This document shows positions 4,357 through 7,246 of a DNA stretch of 7,246 nucleotides, one piece after another. The stretch lies in the NCBI GenBank assembly GCA_964557845.1, contig CAZLBV010000121.1, positions 1-7,246 on the forward strand, in the 5' to 3' direction. Every line of letters begins with the position of its first letter. Within the stretch, counting starts at the first letter, position 1. A program made the translations under genes and the position numbers. The DNA is from CAZLBV01 sp964557845. GTDB taxonomy: Bacteria > Acidobacteriota > Aminicenantia > Aminicenantales > Aminicenantaceae. The notes below the pieces were generated by a model that ran no database searches, was not told the DNA's origin, and saw nothing but the letters and a program-made list of their open reading frames with translations.

Positions 4357-6351
4357 ATGAAGAACAAAAAGAGAATAATGGTATCAGCCTTTATGCTGAT
4401 TTTGGTTGTTTTGTTGATCCAGGCCCGGTTGATCTTTGCCTGTGACACCTGGGCAGCTTTACGTGATGCGGTTAGAAACGGGATCACCTTACTTGGGAAG
4501 AACAGCGATCGGCCTCTATTCGATTGTCAGCCCCTGATGTTTTATCCTCGTAATAAATGGCCTACTGGCACCACCATAAACCTGGGAAGAATTGAGATAC
4601 ACCAAGTGGAAGAAACTTATGCCACCATCGGATCGAGCCCATACTGGTGCTGGGGATATGAAGAGGGAATGAATGAATTCGGCGTGGCCATCGGGAATGA
4701 GGGTGTCTATCCCAAAGATCTCAATGAGAAGATCAGATCATTCCAGGAAGGCAAAGGGCCTGCTCTGGGATTGACCGGAATGGACCTTGTCCGGTTGGGA
4801 TTAGAACGGGGCAGAAACGCCAGAGAGGCCATGGAGGTCATGATCGATCTTCTGGAGAAATACGGACAGTTCGGTTCAGGAATTCCGGGTATGGGGATGG
4901 AAGGGGTCTACGATAATTCCTATATCATAGCCGATTCCCAGGAAGCATGGATATTGGAAACCGCTGGAAAACAATGGATTGCCCGGAAACAGATCCAGGG
5001 GATCGCCTCTATCTCAAATAAGTTTAGTTTATCCACGGAATGGGACCTGTCCTCACCGGATCTTATCGATTATGCTGTTAAAAAAGGATGGTGGCCTGAA
5101 GAGAAAAGGGATTCCTTTGATTTTGAAAAAGCTTATATCGATGACTCTAAAGAAGGAAAACTCCGGAGCAGCAGAGCTTTGATCAGGCAGGAGTGTTCCT
5201 TCCGGCTTTTAAATGAAAAAAGGGGAGATATTACCGTTGACTGGATGAAAGCTATTGCCCGCGACCGTTCTTCTGATCCGAGTATCGATCTGGACCAAAC
5301 CGCCAGCTCTTGTGTGGCTGTGCTTCCTGCCAGTAAAGAAACGCTTCCGGTATTTTGGTGGTGCGCTGCCACACCCAGCAGCAGCTGTTATATTCCATTT
5401 TTTGTGCATGGAAGCAGGCTTCCTGAGATCGTATCCACAGCCGGTACTTTCGGGAAGAAGGTGACCATTCCCGGACGGGCTTCCCAGGACAGCTTTTCTG
5501 AAGATTCCTTTTGGTGGCTGTTCCGGGATCTGTGCGATAAGGTCAATCTGGACTGGGAGCAGCGGAATCCAAGGGTGCGTGAGGTTTTTGATGCTTTGGA
5601 AGAAAAATTTGCCTCAGGACTTCCTGAACTAATCAAGAAAGCTGTTTACTTACGCAATGCCGGCGAGATCGAGGAAGCCGCTCTGCTCCTGGACAGTTAT
5701 ACTTCAGAATGTGTCCAAAAGGCGGTTGAGAAAGTCAATGAGTTGAGAGAATTATTCAGATCTGAAGAACTTGAGATTCCGGAGAGATTTAAACCTTTGG
5801 TAGGAACTTATATCGCTGATTTTGGTACTTTTAAGCAGGCAGAATTTAAAGTGGCAGTTAGAAAGGATAAGCTAGCCGTGGATATTCCGGGCCAGATGAT
5901 GGTCGATCTAAAGGAGCCGGATAAAGCCGGGCTCCGCTATTTTGAAGTAACCGATAGAGTAGCGGTGTCTTTTGAGCAGCTTGAATCCGGGAAGGTTACG
6001 GCCTTGAAGTTCCACCAGACTTCTGTTTTGCCCAGGAAAAAAGATTCAGGTCCGGAGATTTCAGATGATGTGCCCGCTGAAATGAGGCCTTATCTGGGAA
6101 AATACATGGTTCCTAGGCAGAATAGGGAATATGTTGTGATCTTCCAGAATAACTGCCTGGCCATAGATATTCCCGGTCAGATAGTCATGGAGCTGGTACC
6201 GCCCGACGACAAGGGTCGCTGGGCTTTTAGTATCGACAGCACCACCTCTGTCTCTTTTGACAGGGACCAGAATAATGATGTGACTGCCATGCGTATCCAT
6301 CAGATATTTACATTACCCAAGAGAAATCAGGATGAAGATAAAGAGACGTGA
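4357..6351 (+). CDS. Secreted secernin-like C69 (U34) dipeptidase with tandem C-terminal beta domains
   Basis: The 664-residue protein opens with a basic, hydrophobic leader (residues 1-28) ending in IFA before Cys29. The segment from CDTWAAL to GKNSDRP (29-53) is the family's N-terminal signature; in C69 Ntn-hydrolases the exposed Cys is the nucleophile. Further family marks are WGYEEGMNEFGVAIGNEGV (99-117), WILETAGKQW with SISN (198-221), and WWCAATPSSSCYIP (334-347). The expected reaction is dipeptide hydrolysis outside the cytoplasm. C69 enzymes are usually about 400-550 residues; the extra length is two copies of a DUF3471-like domain at about 474-568 and 573-656. The ATG has AAGGAG 6 bases upstream, overlapping the permease stop. 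Residues 26-29 (IFAC) also resemble a weak lipobox, and lipidation would block the nucleophile's amino group. Its place between ABC genes suggests it processes a transported or external peptide (inference). Confidence 0.88.
   Translation: MKNKKRIMVSAFMLILVVLLIQARLIFACDTWAALRDAVRNGITLLGKNSDRPLFDCQPLMFYPRNKWPTGTTINLGRIEIHQVEETYATIGSSPYWCWGYEEGMNEFGVAIGNEGVYPKDLNEKIRSFQEGKGPALGLTGMDLVRLGLERGRNAREAMEVMIDLLEKYGQFGSGIPGMGMEGVYDNSYIIADSQEAWILETAGKQWIARKQIQGIASISNKFSLSTEWDLSSPDLIDYAVKKGWWPEEKRDSFDFEKAYIDDSKEGKLRSSRALIRQECSFRLLNEKRGDITVDWMKAIARDRSSDPSIDLDQTASSCVAVLPASKETLPVFWWCAATPSSSCYIPFFVHGSRLPEIVSTAGTFGKKVTIPGRASQDSFSEDSFWWLFRDLCDKVNLDWEQRNPRVREVFDALEEKFASGLPELIKKAVYLRNAGEIEEAALLLDSYTSECVQKAVEKVNELRELFRSEELEIPERFKPLVGTYIADFGTFKQAEFKVAVRKDKLAVDIPGQMMVDLKEPDKAGLRYFEVTDRVAVSFEQLESGKVTALKFHQTSVLPRKKDSGPEISDDVPAEMRPYLGKYMVPRQNREYVVIFQNNCLAIDIPGQIVMELVPPDDKGRWAFSIDSTTSVSFDRDQNNDVTAMRIHQIFTLPKRNQDEDKET
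5776..6324 (+). repeat. Duplicated C-terminal domain (two copies of about 95 residues) in the C69 protein
   Basis: Residues 474-568 and 573-656 share one pattern: P(E/A)..(K/R)P.(V/L)G.Y, a short strand, then LA(V/I)DIPGQ at 506-513 and 601-608, then P..(D).G...F, a VSF strand, and V(T)A(L/M)..HQ...LP(K/R). The IPGQ marks are 95 residues apart. The fold suggested is a small beta barrel of the DUF3471 or lipocalin-like kind often found at the C-terminus of secreted serine hydrolases and peptidases. Binding to cell-wall or peptide ligands is only inferred. The copies have diverged to roughly 40% identity over the core by eye, so the duplication is old. Confidence 0.75.
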
Positions 6352-6390
6352 ATAGGGGAAAAAAGTGAATAAACCTAAAGGTGAAGAGCT

Positions 6391-6771
6391 GTGTTCGTAG
6401 TTGTTTCTCCCATGAATCCGGACCCCATGTACAAGCAGGTCGCGGACCAGATCAAAGATGCCATTGCGTCCGGTCAATTAAAACCGGATGAAAAACTCCC
6501 CTCCATCCGGGAGATGTCGACTGAACTCAAGATCAGCATCATAACCATCAAGCGGGCTTATTCTGATCTCGAAAATGAAAACTATATCTATACCCGGCCG
6601 GGAATTGGTTCCTTTGTGGCTGATATCAACCGGGAGAAACTGAGGGCAGAAAAGCTGGATGAATTCAAGCAGGAGATAAAAAAGTTATTAAAGACCGGAG
6701 AAAAATTCGGAATTACTGCGGACAATGTGGTCCGTCTTGTCAAAGACATCAAGGAGAAAGACAATGGATAA
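6391..6771 (+). CDS. GntR-family transcriptional regulator, YtrA subfamily
   Basis: The 126-residue protein is nearly all DNA-binding domain. A winged helix-turn-helix spans about residues 10-78: PMYKQVADQIKDAIASGQL, then KLPSIREMSTELKISIITIKRAYSDLE, then the wing YIYTRPGIGSFV. A short helical tail (about 80-126) is the dimerisation segment. The lack of a large effector domain and the length of about 125 residues define the YtrA subgroup, whose members usually repress a neighbouring ABC transporter operon and respond to envelope-active compounds. Translation likely starts at GTG 6391: AAAGGTGA (6378-6385) lies about 5 bases upstream, while the in-frame ATG at 6412 has no ribosome site. No terminator separates it from the peptidase gene 39 bases before, and it overlaps the next ATPase gene by 8 bases, so it is in the operon it probably controls. 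Candidate target: the dyad at 2641-2659. Confidence 0.9.
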   Translation: MFVVVSPMNPDPMYKQVADQIKDAIASGQLKPDEKLPSIREMSTELKISIITIKRAYSDLENENYIYTRPGIGSFVADINREKLRAEKLDEFKQEIKKLLKTGEKFGITADNVVRLVKDIKEKDNG

Positions 6772-7246
6772 GATAATGGAACTTAAGGATGTCACCAAGA
6801 AATATAAAGGTTTTACCCTTGATAATATATCCTTGTCTTTATTTCCAGGATTTGTTCTCGGGATCATCGGCCCCAATGGAGCGGGAAAGACCACCACCAT
6901 AAAGATCATAATGGATATGGTTAAAGCCGACAGCGGCTCCATACAACTTTTCGGGAAAGATCACAGCAAAAATATCAAGGAAATAAAAAACCGTATAGGA
7001 TATGTGGGGGAAGAACAGAACTTTTATAAAGACAAGAGCGTCTCCTGGACAGCTAAGTTTGTATCCTGGTTTTTCTCTAAATGGGACACCAATCTGTTCG
7101 AGTCTCTTTTATCCAGGTTTTTCATCAGCCGCTCTAAAAAGATCAAGGAACTCTCCAAAGGCATGAAGGTGAAATTATCTCTGGCCCTGGCCCTTTCTCA
7201 TGATCCTGAGTTGATCATTCTGGATGAGCCCACTGCCGGGCTTGAC
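6764..7246 (+). CDS. Second ABC transporter ATP-binding protein (YtrB-like), cut by the right edge
   Basis: The frame is open from ATG 6764 to the window end, giving 161 residues. Walker A GPNGAGKTT is at 36-44, Q-loop Gln85 in GEEQ, the signature LSKGM at 130-134, and Walker B LIILDEPTAGLD at the truncated end. The H-loop and C-terminal part are missing only because the window stops. Hand alignment to the ATPase at 2815 gives about 88 identities in 161 positions with no gaps, so the two are paralogues. The ATG follows AAGGAG (6751-6756) by 7 bases and overlaps the end of the GntR gene by 8 bases, suggesting coupled translation. By analogy with the first copy a permease gene should follow outside the window. 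The two ATPases might form a heterodimer or serve two separate transporters; the sequence does not decide. Confidence 0.92.
   Translation, partial: MDKIMELKDVTKKYKGFTLDNISLSLFPGFVLGIIGPNGAGKTTTIKIIMDMVKADSGSIQLFGKDHSKNIKEIKNRIGYVGEEQNFYKDKSVSWTAKFVSWFFSKWDTNLFESLLSRFFISRSKKIKELSKGMKVKLSLALALSHDPELIILDEPTAGLD

Noticed and set aside
6352..6390. Possible terminator or promoter between the peptidase and GntR genes
   Set aside because: The 39 bases are purine-rich, with no inverted repeat and no -35/-10 pair; only the ribosome site AAAGGTGA is evident.

Overview
The window holds two divergent gene clusters separated by about 350 bases that carry the regulatory signals. Everything left of about 2470 reads on the minus strand: an ECF sigma factor, its membrane-anchored zinc-finger anti-sigma factor, and an exported TPR/HEAT-repeat protein that runs off the left edge. 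Everything right of about 2620 reads on the plus strand: a 28-residue predicted membrane microprotein, an ABC ATPase, a six-helix ABC-2 type permease, a secreted secernin-like (C69) dipeptidase with a tandem C-terminal beta-domain extension, a short GntR (YtrA-type) repressor, and a second ABC ATPase cut by the right edge.

The organism is a bacterium with moderate, slightly AT-rich base composition and clear Shine-Dalgarno sites. The ECF / zf-HC2 anti-sigma / HEAT-repeat arrangement with an exported third product suggests an uncultivated or FCB-like Gram-negative lineage, but the sequence does not fix the phylum. There are no RNA genes, CRISPR arrays, transposases or phage genes. This looks like chromosomal stress-response and transport DNA.

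The minus-strand genes are tightly packed: the sigma and anti-sigma genes overlap by 20 bases and the HEAT gene starts 11 bases after the anti-sigma stop. They should form one envelope-stress unit in which the anti-sigma holds the sigma factor at the membrane. The HEAT protein may act as a periplasmic partner or effector (inference). A possible ECF-type autoregulatory promoter lies just upstream of the sigma gene.

The plus-strand genes look like one operon driven by a strong housekeeping-type promoter, TTGACA-16-TATACT. A perfect 19-base dyad covers its -10 element. The co-directional GntR gene downstream is the obvious candidate to bind there, giving ligand-relieved feedback control as in ytr-type systems. 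The two ATPases are about 55% identical by hand alignment with no gaps, so the locus probably arose by duplication of an ATPase/permease unit. The dipeptidase and the GntR gene now sit between the copies. The most unusual elements are the exported Ntn-hydrolase with duplicated C-terminal domains inside a GntR/ABC operon, and the microprotein that opens the operon.
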